Shown: positions 43,306 through 52,925 of the stretch, one piece after another
Layout: each line of letters begins with the position of its first letter
Position numbering within the stretch: the first letter of the stretch is position 1
NCBI RefSeq assembly: GCF_004363655.1
Contig: NZ_SNZH01000003.1
Coordinates: forward strand, 392,305 to 456,304
Direction of reading: 5' to 3'
Length of the DNA stretch: 64,000 nucleotides
Source: Tahibacter aquaticus
GTDB lineage: Bacteria > Pseudomonadota > Gammaproteobacteria > Xanthomonadales > Rhodanobacteraceae
Position numbers and translations under genes: made by a program
Notes under the pieces: model-generated
What the model saw: the letters and a program-made list of their open reading frames with translations, nothing else
Told to the model about the DNA's origin: nothing
The model's database searches: none

Positions 43306-46275
43306 TTACAGTCGGCGTATCTGGTCCAGTTCCGCCTGCAAGCCCTCTACGGAACAAAGTCTGGCAACCCAGTCATCCGATGCGAAGGTGTCAAACGGGA
43401 TACTCGGATCGAGGTCAACAGTGGAGCCATCATTTGGCTGAATGCCGCCCCTGCCATGGAGTTCTACGCTCAGTGTGCCCTCCGAAAGGGAATGCGAGCT
43501 TTCAGCCGCTTCGACCAGCATTTTCTCTAGGCACATTCGTGCGTAGCGTCGCGAAATCTCGGTGTGGCGGACATAGCCTCTGGACCTCGCCCGATCAAAG
43601 CAAGGGCGCAAATAGGCGGCGTAAGCTCTAGCTAAACGGCGCTGGGCGAAAACAATCCGTCCAGCCTCAAGTAGCAGCGCTAGATAGGTGCGTTCTGAGC
43701 ATCCGTAGAGCTGAACGTCGTTATACACTTGGTCAAGTACAACCTCGGCAACATCGAGCATCCCGAGCTTTCGGAATGCATGCCCCAGAGCAACTCGGAA
43801 ACCGAGTGCTTCGTGATGAAGGCCGCGCGTCGTGTTGTCAAATACGTTTCTGACGCAGATGGCCGTTGCACGTGTGAGTCGGTCCGCGCCCCCGAGAGCG
43901 CCCAACGTAGCGATGTACGTATGCGCCACATCCCGGCCAATAGCGCCGGGATTGACGGTCTCGATCCTCATGCACGCTTGCAGTGCGCCATCAAGGTCGC
44001 CTTCGAGGTACCTAAGCTGCGCTTCGCGTGCGTCCACCCTGGTCTTGATTCTGATACGGCTGCGGCGCGCGAAGGAGTTTCCGCCTTCTGAAGGAAGCGT
44101 GCCAAACTCCGCTCGCACTTCTTCGAGGGTTTTGCGTGCAGCAGCAAGATCATTCATCGCAGACAAAGCAATTATGAGGTCGAGTTTGAAGGCGATTCCT
44201 TCTGCGGGGTCTCGATGTTCGCAACGCCATGCTTCGATGAGCATTTCGAAGCTAGTCTTCGCCGCCTGGAGCTCACCGAGGTCCAGTTGCGCATACGCGA
44301 CTTCGCGCAGATAGCGCTGGACGTAAACAGGATGCAGTGCCCAATGAGGCTTTCCTAGTATCCCGTCTTCGCTCATCAGTTGGAGGAGTTCAGCGGTGAG
44401 ATGGTATGCCCCATGCTGGCGGGATAGCTTTCGATTGTGGATAGTGCCAGTGACCCTGTTGGCGTTGAGCTGCAACCAGTAGATCTGACCAAAACAGTAG
44501 TTAATGACATCTGCTGCATATCGCGGACGCCACTTGCCATTTTGTCCGAATGGGGGCTTTGGAAACTCATCAAGATCCTCGCTAATGTTGCCCCGATCAG
44601 CATCCGTCCTCGGCGCCTGTTCGCAAGACCTGACAAGGTGCCGAAGACACTCAGCGAGGAAATGCATTCTAGAGCGACCCCAATGAGGACGAAAAGGGTA
44701 CTCCGCACTGAGCAATTCTTTACTGTGACTTGACTCGAATAGGCGGAGTGCAATTCGATGATGGACGGTCGCTCTGCCGAACGCGTCGCGATTGGCCCAC
44801 CTATTCTGGACAACTCCGCGAAGTGCCATGTCCATTTTGTATGCAGGCGACCGCTCGTTTTCGTGTTGCTCAAGGTCGATGTGCTCATCAAATGTTTTGA
44901 TCGCAGTACGAAAACTCTCGAGATTCGTACGCGGGAGCAGGCGACCTAAGTCTTCTGCCGCGTCTTCCGTAAGCCAATAGAGCGCCGTGCTACACCAACG
45001 AAGCGCCCGCAGCGATGGGTTTCGCTTACCGCCTTCCTTAATAGCTCGCGCATGCGCGATGACCTCGAATAGATGAAGTCCGACATCGACGGGAAGCGCG
45101 GACGGCGCCATTCCAGACTGTCGCAGCCATCCGGATGTCGGATCGAAGTTACTTAAGTTTGTGTCGTTTGAAGCGAGGAAGCCCAGCATGCGTAGCGTGC
45201 TCGGAAATACGACATAGCTATTGTCTGCGTTGAAGTGGCCTTTGGCCTGTTTAATACGCGCGTTTTCTGGTGCGCCGGCCGGCGTCGCGCCTCGAAATTC
45301 CCCGAACCGCTTCAGCTGGGACTCAAAGAAAACGCTTCGCTCGCGACTCGGTTTCGCCGGGAAGGCGAGGCCTTCCTTTAAGTTCGTCAAGTACTTTAGC
45401 CGCCGTGCGCGTAGTTCTCCCGGCGGCTGTCCCACAAGTATTACTGGTACCGGGCTTCCTGGCTGGCGACGAAAAGCGGGGCGGCACGCTGCGTCCAGTA
45501 AGTCTCGGATGTAGCTAGAGCCACCAAGGGCTCGTTCTGGAATTGACTTAGCAGCGAGCACTATGAGAACACTGCTTGATACAGACAGTGCGTTTAGTAA
45601 GGCGCCCGCCGATGGGCGCCCTGAAAGACCCAGGCGTTCGGCGACCACAAGTAGGGCTTGCTCGAACGGCTGATCGTAGGTTAGGGGCTCGCTGGACGTG
45701 AGGTATTCGTCGACCATTCCCGAATGCGGCAGGATCATGAACGCAGAGCGGATTTCTTGGCGTGACAATTGGCTTGTCGCCAGAGCGTACGCGAGGAATG
45801 ATGCACCCGGCGGCGGGTCAGCCAGACACAGGACGTTGTGTTCTGCGCTCATCGCCATGAAGAGAAGGTGCTTTATCGCTTTTTCTTCTCTTGCGCTCAA
45901 CTGCGCTGCTTCTGTCATCTCCGTTGCTGGAATTATGACGCAGTCTGAAGATCGCGAAGTCGAAGGACTAGGATGACTAACGTAAGATCGCTCGTTGATT
46001 AGCTTCTCAATCTCCGTCGCGGACTTGCACTGAAATAGACCCGGGTAGTCCAGCGCGCTTTCGATGCGCTCCAGGACGGCGGGCCTGCATATCGCTGTCA
46101 TAAGTTTTTTTGTGCACGTTCCATCTTTTGTCAGGCGCGAGTAGTCGGTCGGTGTCAAAACGTCGATCTCTGGCTGTACCAACCTCTCGAAAGAAGCGCG
46201 GTCTAGCCCTCTTTCCACTCGCCAGTAGTGCTTTGCCAGTGAATGCGTGGCGCGTATGATCTCTGCTGGATGCAT
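43306..46275 (-). CDS. large STAND/AAA-like protein with degenerate P-loop and TPR-like repeats
   Basis: A 989-residue protein from ATG 46275 (MHPAEIIRATHSLAKHYW). Residues 1-110 form an N-terminal domain. Near 150 the sequence VLCLADPPPGASFLAYALA sits where a Walker A loop would be (GxxGxGKS), but the Lys-Ser pair is missing. VLIVLAAKSIPERAL near 240 and PVILVGQPPGELRARRL near 285 fit Walker B and sensor positions of an AAA/ExeA-like ATPase fold. The second half is helical with repeat character (ELQAAKTSFEMLIEAW, RALARAYAAYL). The gene is lower in GC than its neighbours. It sits 56 bases after the truncated hxsB and may have arrived with the event that broke it. Confidence 0.6.
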   Translation of the reverse strand: MHPAEIIRATHSLAKHYWRVERGLDRASFERLVQPEIDVLTPTDYSRLTKDGTCTKKLMTAICRPAVLERIESALDYPGLFQCKSATEIEKLINERSYVSHPSPSTSRSSDCVIIPATEMTEAAQLSAREEKAIKHLLFMAMSAEHNVLCLADPPPGASFLAYALATSQLSRQEIRSAFMILPHSGMVDEYLTSSEPLTYDQPFEQALLVVAERLGLSGRPSAGALLNALSVSSSVLIVLAAKSIPERALGGSSYIRDLLDAACRPAFRRQPGSPVPVILVGQPPGELRARRLKYLTNLKEGLAFPAKPSRERSVFFESQLKRFGEFRGATPAGAPENARIKQAKGHFNADNSYVVFPSTLRMLGFLASNDTNLSNFDPTSGWLRQSGMAPSALPVDVGLHLFEVIAHARAIKEGGKRNPSLRALRWCSTALYWLTEDAAEDLGRLLPRTNLESFRTAIKTFDEHIDLEQHENERSPAYKMDMALRGVVQNRWANRDAFGRATVHHRIALRLFESSHSKELLSAEYPFRPHWGRSRMHFLAECLRHLVRSCEQAPRTDADRGNISEDLDEFPKPPFGQNGKWRPRYAADVINYCFGQIYWLQLNANRVTGTIHNRKLSRQHGAYHLTAELLQLMSEDGILGKPHWALHPVYVQRYLREVAYAQLDLGELQAAKTSFEMLIEAWRCEHRDPAEGIAFKLDLIIALSAMNDLAAARKTLEEVRAEFGTLPSEGGNSFARRSRIRIKTRVDAREAQLRYLEGDLDGALQACMRIETVNPGAIGRDVAHTYIATLGALGGADRLTRATAICVRNVFDNTTRGLHHEALGFRVALGHAFRKLGMLDVAEVVLDQVYNDVQLYGCSERTYLALLLEAGRIVFAQRRLARAYAAYLRPCFDRARSRGYVRHTEISRRYARMCLEKMLVEAAESSHSLSEGTLSVELHGRGGIQPNDGSTVDLDPSIPFDTFASDDWVARLCSVEGLQAELDQIRRL

Positions 46276-46331
46276 GTGGTTGCAGTCGCTTCTTAGAAAG
46301 TTTTGTTATTGAATTGGTTGCAGGAAGTGTC

Positions 46332-47201
46332 CTAGGTGGCTTCTGAACTGAAGTGCCACATTGGAACTTGATTTTGAGAATTGGCATTGGCCCACACGGA
46401 CGTCTGTCGATCGCGATGCTGCGTGTGGGGTACGTTGCGAGGGCGTGGCGTTCTGCCATGAGCCGCCGCAACACCGACCGTGGCGTGCGCGGGGCTGTCT
46501 CGCGACGGTAGCGGGCGGTTGGGGTTGTGGAGCGTTTCCGGCCCATCGAGCGATGTCGACAGTTCGAAGCGGTGCTCACGGAAGAATGCCAGCTGCTCGG
46601 CTGTGATGCCGTGCAGGGTGGAGGCCAGCACAAACGTGATGGAACGATGCCCTGCTTGGTTGCGCGCGGTGATGTCTTCCACAATGCTGCGGATGCGGCC
46701 GAACGCGAGCAGTGGCTCCCCGCCCTGAAATTCAACCGTGAGCCGGCGCGCCGGTGTTTCGAACAGGCGGTCGACCGATGCTTGAGCCGTGGCGTCGTCC
46801 ATGTCGAAGCTGGTGTCGTCCTCGGCCTGGCGCGATACTTGGCAGTAGCTGCAACTGTGGTGGCAGCGCAGCGAAACCACAAAAATTTGGAGCGTCGGTC
46901 CCTCGAACACGAAGGCTTTCCGGGTGCGCCAAGCAATGGCGTGGCGGTCGAGCGGTATTGGGCCGTCGCCCCGATGGACGAGGTCGCGGCCTTCCAAGTT
47001 CACGGCAAGCTCGGATGCAGGATCCAGGCGGTGGTCTGCGAAGGCAGAGAAGTCGCTTTCAGTCAGGAATGTGAAGCGGCCGCTGTCGCCGGCGACCAGG
47101 ATTTCGTTGGGGTGGGTGGGTAGTCGGCCGAATCGGAACGGCAGCAGGCGGTAACCGCTGCCAGCGGCTGGCTGGAAGGCTTCCATCGGGCGGAACTTCA
47201 C
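46332..47201 (-). pseudogene. hxsB: 3'-truncated, frameshifted hxsB (His-Xaa-Ser system radical SAM maturase)
   Basis: GTG 47201 overlaps the stop of hxsD. The N-terminus (YRLLPFRFGRL, PNEILVAGDSGRFTFL) and the radical-SAM cluster motif near residue 115 (SLRCHHSCSYCQVSRQ, C-x3-C-x2-C), then FQGGEPLLAFG and STSLDGPETLHNPNRP, are characteristic of HxsB. The normal protein is about 470 residues and has a C-terminal SPASM-like region. Here the frame shifts just after NPNRPLPSRDSP (a better continuation, VLRRLMAERHALATYPTRS, lies in another frame near 46440-46480) and the gene stops near 46340. It should not be functional. Confidence 0.78.
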
Positions 47202-47497
47202 GCGATGTCCGGCTCGCGCAAGGCAGAGCGCAGGGCGGCTTCAACGATGAGGCGCCGCAGCGGCGCGGTTTCGTTCTCGATCCGCATACGGAGTATGTCG
47301 TCGAGGAGCGCTGCCCAGAACTCGCGCTCGAGTTGCTGAGGCCCGTCGATGGAACCCGCTAAACACACTAGGAATGCGTCGCCTCCATTCTCGACGGACA
47401 CGGCGTATCGCCCGGAAAAGCGGTGTGTTGTCCGCTGCACGACCGAATGATCGGCTTCACGATGCTGAAACGTGATTCGAAGTTCGTTGATGCTCAC
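47198..47497 (-). CDS. hxsD: His-Xaa-Ser system protein HxsD
   Basis: A 99-residue protein; GTG 47497 follows AGGGGG. The C-terminal signature ILRMRIENETAPLRRLIVEA (the 'R-x-x-I-x-x-E-T-x-x-x-R-x-L-I' helix) and the middle FSGRYAVSVENGGDAFLV match HxsD, a small protein always encoded with radical SAM enzymes HxsB and HxsC that modify HxsA repeat peptides. It is coupled to hxsB (GTGA). hxsA and hxsC are absent here, so the intact hxsD is probably an orphan. Confidence 0.72.
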   Translation of the reverse strand: MSINELRITFQHREADHSVVQRTTHRFSGRYAVSVENGGDAFLVCLAGSIDGPQQLEREFWAALLDDILRMRIENETAPLRRLIVEAALRSALREPDIA

Positions 47498-47894
47498 GCC
47501 AGTCCCCCTGTGCAAGCGCGCTCAACGTACCACGTCGGGAAAAGGTATCCAACCACGCAAACGCGGCGTTGTCGTATCGAGCCATCTGCGGACGAGAATG
47601 GGCTATGGCATCGAAAGTAAGATGCTTCTGCTGTCTCAGGGCCAAGCCTCTCACCGGAGAGAGCAGGAAATTTCGTCCATAGTCACGATGTATTGGATAG
47701 GCAGCCCGACTGCGTGCTCGGCTCTCGTCCTTGTCTACATCATTGGCGGCGGACGGCACTTGGTAAAGCCGCGGAATACTCGGGCAAGTACGTGAGAGAT
47801 CGTGGTGCGTTGCGACACCCTGTATGCAGACGCCAAGCCGATTCGACCAGTGAGGTCAATGCGGGGCGTGAGACGCGTGCGCAGGAGGATGGCC
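47498..47894. other. divergent intergenic region
   Basis: About 400 bases between hxsD and the patatin gene; no gene seen. It must contain both promoters. A search by eye for an HxsA-like repeat of His-x-Ser codons found none. Confidence 0.4.
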
Positions 47895-50153
47895 ATGAAG
47901 AATTGCGACGACGGAAGTCTCGTCCTATCGGGTGTTAGTCGCTGGGCTTTTGCAGCGATCGTCGCGATGGTATGCGGCGCCTGCGCAAACAAGGCGACCC
48001 GGTACGATCTGGCGGCGCTGGATGTCTTCGATGAGCGCCAGGAGAGCGGAGCGTGCGATCCGGGAAGACAGGGTGAGCGCAACCCCGAGTTGTGTTCGGC
48101 CGCATACTTCAGCGACGCCAATCTGGACAGTTGGTTTCATGTCGAGCGTTGGCGAGACGCACAGCGTCCGGCTCAGGCTCCGATCGGCCTAGCGTTGAGT
48201 GGCGGAGGCACCAAATCAGCAAACTTTGCTATGGGCGTCCTTTCCGGAAGCTACGACCGGCTCCTCAGGCCTGGTCACATTGGCCTCATTTCAAGTGTTT
48301 CGGGCGGTGGCTATTCGGCCTTTTGGTACATATCGCGTTTGCTGGACGCCTACGGAAACTTGCCAGGGGCCGCAGGCTCATCGTTGCGCGATGCGAAGGG
48401 TGGAGAACGGGCAGTGAGCGACTTCCATCAAATCTTCGACGATTGTCTGCCGAAGCACTATTTCGCCCTAAGCGAATATGCCACCGACAAAGAGCGCTGC
48501 CCGCTCAACATGGCTCACTATGAAAACGGGACGCACGACAGGTTCCGGTATCAGACCCACCTCCGCGGATTTCAAGACCTCCTATCGAACAATTACAACG
48601 TGGAGCTGCCAGGCAACGACAGCAACGCGCTGACGGCCGACGTCGCCAAACTTGGCGGGTTGACGACGTTGTCCCTGATACCGCACCACGTAGCGAATAC
48701 TCTGTTCGATTGGCGCCGCGAAAGCCCTTCGCGAGAAACCTACATGCGCGGCATAGAGCGGACCTTCGGTCTGATGCCGCCGGATTGCAACGGCAGGGAA
48801 GTTCAAACCTATCTCGACGCGGCCTCGTGCCGCGATTTTCGCCTCCTGCCCAACCGGCTGCTGGGTCGTGGCCACACGTTTGCCGCGATACGCTTGTTGC
48901 GTGAGTTCCAGTGGCAGGTGCAGCAACGCGCCGGCCGAGACATAGATGAAGAGCAGGCTAAGAACCAGGCGCTGCCCAAAGCGCTGAACAAGCCCCAGCC
49001 ACTTCCGCCGGTGCCATTCTGGATCGTCAATACCACCGCGGCGACCCGCTCGAACCCTACTGAGCTGTTGAGTTCCGGACAGTACGACGTGCGCGATGCG
49101 GTGTTCGAGTTCACACCCACGGGGTTCGGTTCGCGGCGTTTCGGCTACTGGGAAGGTAGTCATCCGAGTATGGACACTTTGGAAGCTACGGTTACCTCGG
49201 GAGCATTCTTCGACTCCCAGCAGCGTTCCATAAGCCAGCCCTGGCGCGCGGGCGTCGGCCTGGGCATGCGTCTGAGTTCTCTCGAATGGGGCAAGGACAT
49301 CGAGAACCCGGCGCAGATCGACAGCGTGCGAGGGTGGCACACGCTCCTCCCGATTCCTCTGTACTACCTGGACCCCCAGGCGACTGGCGCCACCAAGCCC
49401 GGCAAGATACACCTGAGCGATGGCGGCCAGTCAGAAAATACTGGCATATATTCGCTAGTGCGGCGCGGCATCACACAGATTGTTTACGCCGACGGCAGCC
49501 AGGATGAGTTTGGCCAGTTTGGCGCTCTATGCCATCTGAAGCTGCAGCTGGAAAAGAGCCATCTCCGTTTAACAATGACCAGCCTTGAGAACTTCGACAA
49601 CCACTGCGCCGGAAAGAACGGCGACTTGTTTCAGCGTGAAACTTGGGGCTACGACTTATGGGCATCCAACGGCCGCGTGCTCAGCGGATGCATCAGCTCT
49701 GATTTGAACTTGGAAAGCTGCTCTCGGCCTAATGCGCACGGCTACTTCGCCACGCTGTTCGTGCTCAAGCCCATGCTTCCCTGGCACAAGCTCGCGGCTC
49801 ACGTTGCTAAATGTAAAGTGATAAAAAACGTGGGACTGGATCGCGCCAGCTGTGCGGAGGCGTTTCTCTCCGCGAGGGTCGAAGTAGCTTGGATGGATCC
49901 GGAGCTTTTCGGGTTTCTCGCGCGCAAGCGCTGCGATTTTCAATTGTTTCCGCAGAACAAGACGTGGCGTGTGACCTTGAATTCGACGAGCTCGTTGTTT
50001 GGTAGCTACCGCGAGCTGGGCAAAGTTAGCGCCGATGCCCTAAGTGTTGATGTTCAGGGCCGTGTCTCTTCGACGGATGTTGCGACGTTGCGCTGGACGA
50101 AGCTTGAGGCGGATCCTGGGCTGACCGGGAAAGGATTGTCATGCGGAGATTGA
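47895..50153 (+). CDS. patatin-like phospholipase lipoprotein
   Basis: A 752-residue protein. ATG 47895 has AGGAGG eight bases upstream; the lipobox is MVCGAC near residue 30, so the enzyme is anchored in the envelope. The patatin domain is complete: oxyanion loop LALSGGGTKSANFAMG near 100, nucleophile Ser in SSVSGGGYSAFW near 134, and catalytic Asp in LSDGGQSENTG near 509. The long insert between Ser and Asp (about 370 residues) and the C-terminal 230 residues are extra; ordinary bacterial patatins are 300-400 residues. It probably cleaves phospholipids outside the cytoplasm. Confidence 0.88.
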   Translation: MKNCDDGSLVLSGVSRWAFAAIVAMVCGACANKATRYDLAALDVFDERQESGACDPGRQGERNPELCSAAYFSDANLDSWFHVERWRDAQRPAQAPIGLALSGGGTKSANFAMGVLSGSYDRLLRPGHIGLISSVSGGGYSAFWYISRLLDAYGNLPGAAGSSLRDAKGGERAVSDFHQIFDDCLPKHYFALSEYATDKERCPLNMAHYENGTHDRFRYQTHLRGFQDLLSNNYNVELPGNDSNALTADVAKLGGLTTLSLIPHHVANTLFDWRRESPSRETYMRGIERTFGLMPPDCNGREVQTYLDAASCRDFRLLPNRLLGRGHTFAAIRLLREFQWQVQQRAGRDIDEEQAKNQALPKALNKPQPLPPVPFWIVNTTAATRSNPTELLSSGQYDVRDAVFEFTPTGFGSRRFGYWEGSHPSMDTLEATVTSGAFFDSQQRSISQPWRAGVGLGMRLSSLEWGKDIENPAQIDSVRGWHTLLPIPLYYLDPQATGATKPGKIHLSDGGQSENTGIYSLVRRGITQIVYADGSQDEFGQFGALCHLKLQLEKSHLRLTMTSLENFDNHCAGKNGDLFQRETWGYDLWASNGRVLSGCISSDLNLESCSRPNAHGYFATLFVLKPMLPWHKLAAHVAKCKVIKNVGLDRASCAEAFLSARVEVAWMDPELFGFLARKRCDFQLFPQNKTWRVTLNSTSSLFGSYRELGKVSADALSVDVQGRVSSTDVATLRWTKLEADPGLTGKGLSCGD

Positions 50154-50223
50154 GACGAGCTTTCGGTTGCGGACGCGGTTGCGGCGGCCAGTACCGGACC
50201 TTGCCGCCAACATCGGTCTTAGG

Positions 50224-50610
50224 TCAAGAGGCCGCGAGCTGTAAACGGTTTCCCCGACGCGCACGCCGCCGAGCCGCCACGCCTGCAGCGACCAGCGACC
50301 AACGACGATCGACGGGGTCGGCAGCGCGCCAAGCGTCCAGGAACTGCTCCACGCGGTGCAGGAGTCTGGGCTGGCTTTCGATGTGGCGAGCGATGCGGTC
50401 GATCTGCTGCGACAGCCTCGACGGATCGTGCCAGGTGATCGCCCGGGTCGAGCGCCGCGGCGCCAGGGCGAGCAGCTCGCCGAAGTCCTTTTCCAGTTCC
50501 CAGCGGGACCGGGAGCGGAGCGGGCTGCGGGCCTGGTGCTTTGGGCGGCCGGATGTGGTTGGGCGCGCCGTGGAACGGGTCGGGTGAACGCGGAAGGTGG
50601 CGGTGGGCAT
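50224..50610 (-). CDS. hypothetical protein
   Basis: A 128-residue protein from ATG 50610 (MPTATFRVHPTRSTARP) with GGAG upstream. After a disordered basic start, residues 40-100 are helical and protein-like (WELEKDFGELLALAPRRSTR, RIARHIESQPRLLHRVEQFL), followed by DRRWSLVAAGVAAR. The family is not recognised. Several competing frames overlap here; this one has the best start and composition. It is convergent with the patatin gene. Confidence 0.5.
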   Translation of the reverse strand: MPTATFRVHPTRSTARPTTSGRPKHQARSPLRSRSRWELEKDFGELLALAPRRSTRAITWHDPSRLSQQIDRIARHIESQPRLLHRVEQFLDAWRAADPVDRRWSLVAAGVAARRRARRGNRLQLAAS

Positions 50611-50931
50611 GGTGGCTCCGGGCGGGAGCATCCACTTTAGAGACGACGGGAATGTTGTCGAGCCAGGAATCAGCGACGCAGTCGGCAGTGCCGAGGGCGA
50701 TTTCCCGAAGGGGAGTAGGGGATTTCCTGCGTTGTATACAGGTTGCCTTTACCGCAAGCTCCTGAGCCTTGCGGGCCTGTTGGCGCACGTCCACGGCCCG
50801 CTGCCCGCGTTCCGACCGCCCGAGATCTGAGAGGGTTCATCGGGCGCGATCGCATGCTTTGCTGGGCTCGCGGACGTTGCAGGGGCACGGGGCCTAAATA
50901 GCGTATTCATACACTGCACAGGGGAAGAAAC
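50611..50931. other. divergent intergenic region
   Basis: About 320 bases between divergent genes; contains their promoters. No gene or repeat of note. Confidence 0.35.
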
Positions 50932-51243
50932 ATGGTCGACGTTTTCTCGGTTCCTGGAAGTGTCACGGTGATTGTGTGTGGGGCCGTCTTAACCTCAGCG
51001 ATCGTCGCTGTTCAACTGTTGTCGACGAAGACACTCAACGCGGAGTTGGCCGCACTCATTTCCGGAGTCGCCGGCGCGGTGTGGTATCTGACCGGATTGC
51101 GGGAATGGGCGATGACCACCTTTGGGGTACTCATGCAGTCGGTGCTCGACGGGGGACGCGCCATCTGGTCCGTTGTGATCTGGATTGGCGGATCTGCACT
51201 GGCTGCGTATTTATTGAATCAATGGAACGAAAAACGCTCCTAG
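50932..51243 (+). CDS. small inner-membrane protein
   Basis: A 103-residue protein; ATG 50932 follows AGGGGAAG. It has three hydrophobic segments, at about residues 9-28 (VTVIVCGAVLTSAIVAVQLL), 38-55 (ELAALISGVAGAVWYL) and 76-95 (AIWSVVIWIGGSALAAYLL), ending in a charged QWNEKRS tail. No known family. It stands alone with its own upstream region. Confidence 0.65.
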   Translation: MVDVFSVPGSVTVIVCGAVLTSAIVAVQLLSTKTLNAELAALISGVAGAVWYLTGLREWAMTTFGVLMQSVLDGGRAIWSVVIWIGGSALAAYLLNQWNEKRS

Positions 51244-51839
51244 GAGCGTTGGAGCGGACACCATAAGCGCCAAGAAGGCCGCGTACATAATGCCCGCTCG
51301 ATCGTATTCACGCATCGTGGGATGCCATCGAGGGAGCAAGAGAGGAAACGGCGTAAAGCGCCTTTCCGTCGTAGCGTGTTCCGCAGGGGCGGAGGGAGCA
51401 GCAACGCGCGGTGCGTTCATGGAAAATTCTACGTCGGGTTTGATGTGACCCAGACAAACAGATTTCTGACGCCTGTCAAGCGACCTGCCGCGCGGGTAGG
51501 GCGTCAGTCTGAAACAGCCGATGCTTGAGCGTTCAAGCAGGGCGGAGTCACGGATTTCACGAGAACGTCGAGGACCGATGTCAGTTCTGCCCCCTCCAGA
51601 ACGTCAGCGGAGTGTTCTTTGCCTAAGACTCCTTGGTCGATCCAATCGCAAACGCGCTTCCCGATTCCATGATCCACCAAAAACTCGGCGTTAGCGTCTT
51701 GTCTCTGCACCATGCCGCGATAAGTCAAGCCAGCACCCCAATACGGCCCGGCTGCGGGTCCCGACTCGCTCCCGATGGGATGGACTGAGCTAGACTCGCT
51801 CCGACCTCATTGTTCCGCAGCAATGCGCCCGAGTTCCGT
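51244..51839. other. intergenic with a doubtful minus-strand frame
   Basis: About 600 bases. A minus-strand frame at 51504-51728 would encode 74 residues (GMVQRQDANAEFLVDHGIGK...), protein-like but with only a TTG start and no ribosome-binding site; it may be the tail of a broken gene. I do not call it as a CDS. Confidence 0.35.
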
Positions 51840-52925
51840 TTGAAATCCATTCCCGTTGCACTCGGTCTGTCGTTTCGTCTTGCGACCATGGCCTTCGCGC
51901 TGTCGCTGATCGGCGCCTGCACAGGCGACGCGCCGTCTGAGGGTTTCGAGCCCGTGACCGCAGCGACCTTGCAACCCGGACAACAGGTCTGCCCGGACCT
52001 CAGCGGCACCTTCGACCTCGCCGGAACGTCGCTGGCGAAGGCCATCGCCGGACGCCAGCCGCCGAACACCCACGGCTTGCCGGTCCTCATGACGTTCCAA
52101 CCGGGGCCGATGACCATAGAAGGCTGGTGGGTCGTGCCGCGCAAGCGCCTGGTCGCCTTCGCCACCACGATGAGCGAGGACGCACCGAAACGCTACGCGC
52201 GCTGGCGCGGCCTCGTGCTCAAGGACCCGCTGGCGGAAAACCTGCGGCAGAACCCCGACGCCTACCTCGCTGCAGTGGCCGAATTGGGCCCGCCCGGTCC
52301 GACCTATGCGCTGGTCGTCAACCAGGGCTGCCAGGACAACTGGATGCGCGTGGTCAGCGCGACCGAACAGGTTCCCGCGGACGATGGCTCGATGCGCAGC
52401 CAGGAGCGTGAAGTCTGGCTCGCCCGCGATGCGTCCGGCGCGCTGCTGGTCAAGGGGGTCACCTACACGCTCAAGCACTACAGCATCTGGGCACCGTCGA
52501 CCCAAAGCATCCGGACGTCGCGCAGCACCACCTTCGAACGCATCGCGCAGACCGATCCCGAAAGCGCGGCGGCACTGGTTGCGGCCGACCTACCGGCTGA
52601 TCCGCAAACGCAACCGCGTGCGCGGATGGCCTGCGTCGACGTGCCGGCGCACGTGGCGGCGTTCTCGCAGCGGCTCAAGAGCCTGCTGCCGCCCAAGGTC
52701 GACGTGACGCGGTTTGAACTGAATCCGGTGCGCCAGCGCGATGCCGACGGTAATTGTCCCTACGCCGTCGTCGACGTGGAAATCGTGGGTGGGGACGCCT
52801 ATTTCCTTTCGCGCATGCGGGACTGGATCAAAGCGGAACCGAACGTCGACAGCGTTGAGACGCTGCGCATCGAACCCGCACAGCGCCGCGCGAACACGCT
52901 CCGTTTACGCGTGGTGCTGCGCTGA
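51840..52925 (+). CDS. hypothetical lipoprotein
   Basis: A 361-residue protein. No ATG fits well: TTG 51840 gives an n-region KS and a hydrophobic stretch leading to the lipobox LIGAC (Cys at about residue 26); TTG 51810 and ATG 51888 are alternatives. The mature part has two domains: an N-terminal alpha/beta part (KRLVAFATTMSEDAPKRYAR, YALVVNQGCQDNWMRVVSA) and a C-terminal part with paired cysteines (ARMACVDVPAHVAAF, DADGNCPYAVVDVEIVG) that could form a disulphide. Not recognised. An envelope location is predicted. Confidence 0.65.
   Translation: MKSIPVALGLSFRLATMAFALSLIGACTGDAPSEGFEPVTAATLQPGQQVCPDLSGTFDLAGTSLAKAIAGRQPPNTHGLPVLMTFQPGPMTIEGWWVVPRKRLVAFATTMSEDAPKRYARWRGLVLKDPLAENLRQNPDAYLAAVAELGPPGPTYALVVNQGCQDNWMRVVSATEQVPADDGSMRSQEREVWLARDASGALLVKGVTYTLKHYSIWAPSTQSIRTSRSTTFERIAQTDPESAAALVAADLPADPQTQPRARMACVDVPAHVAAFSQRLKSLLPPKVDVTRFELNPVRQRDADGNCPYAVVDVEIVGGDAYFLSRMRDWIKAEPNVDSVETLRIEPAQRRANTLRLRVVLR

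Noticed and set aside
51504..51728. 74-codon minus-strand frame
   Set aside because: Only a TTG start without ribosome-binding site; perhaps the tail of a broken gene but not supportable as a CDS.
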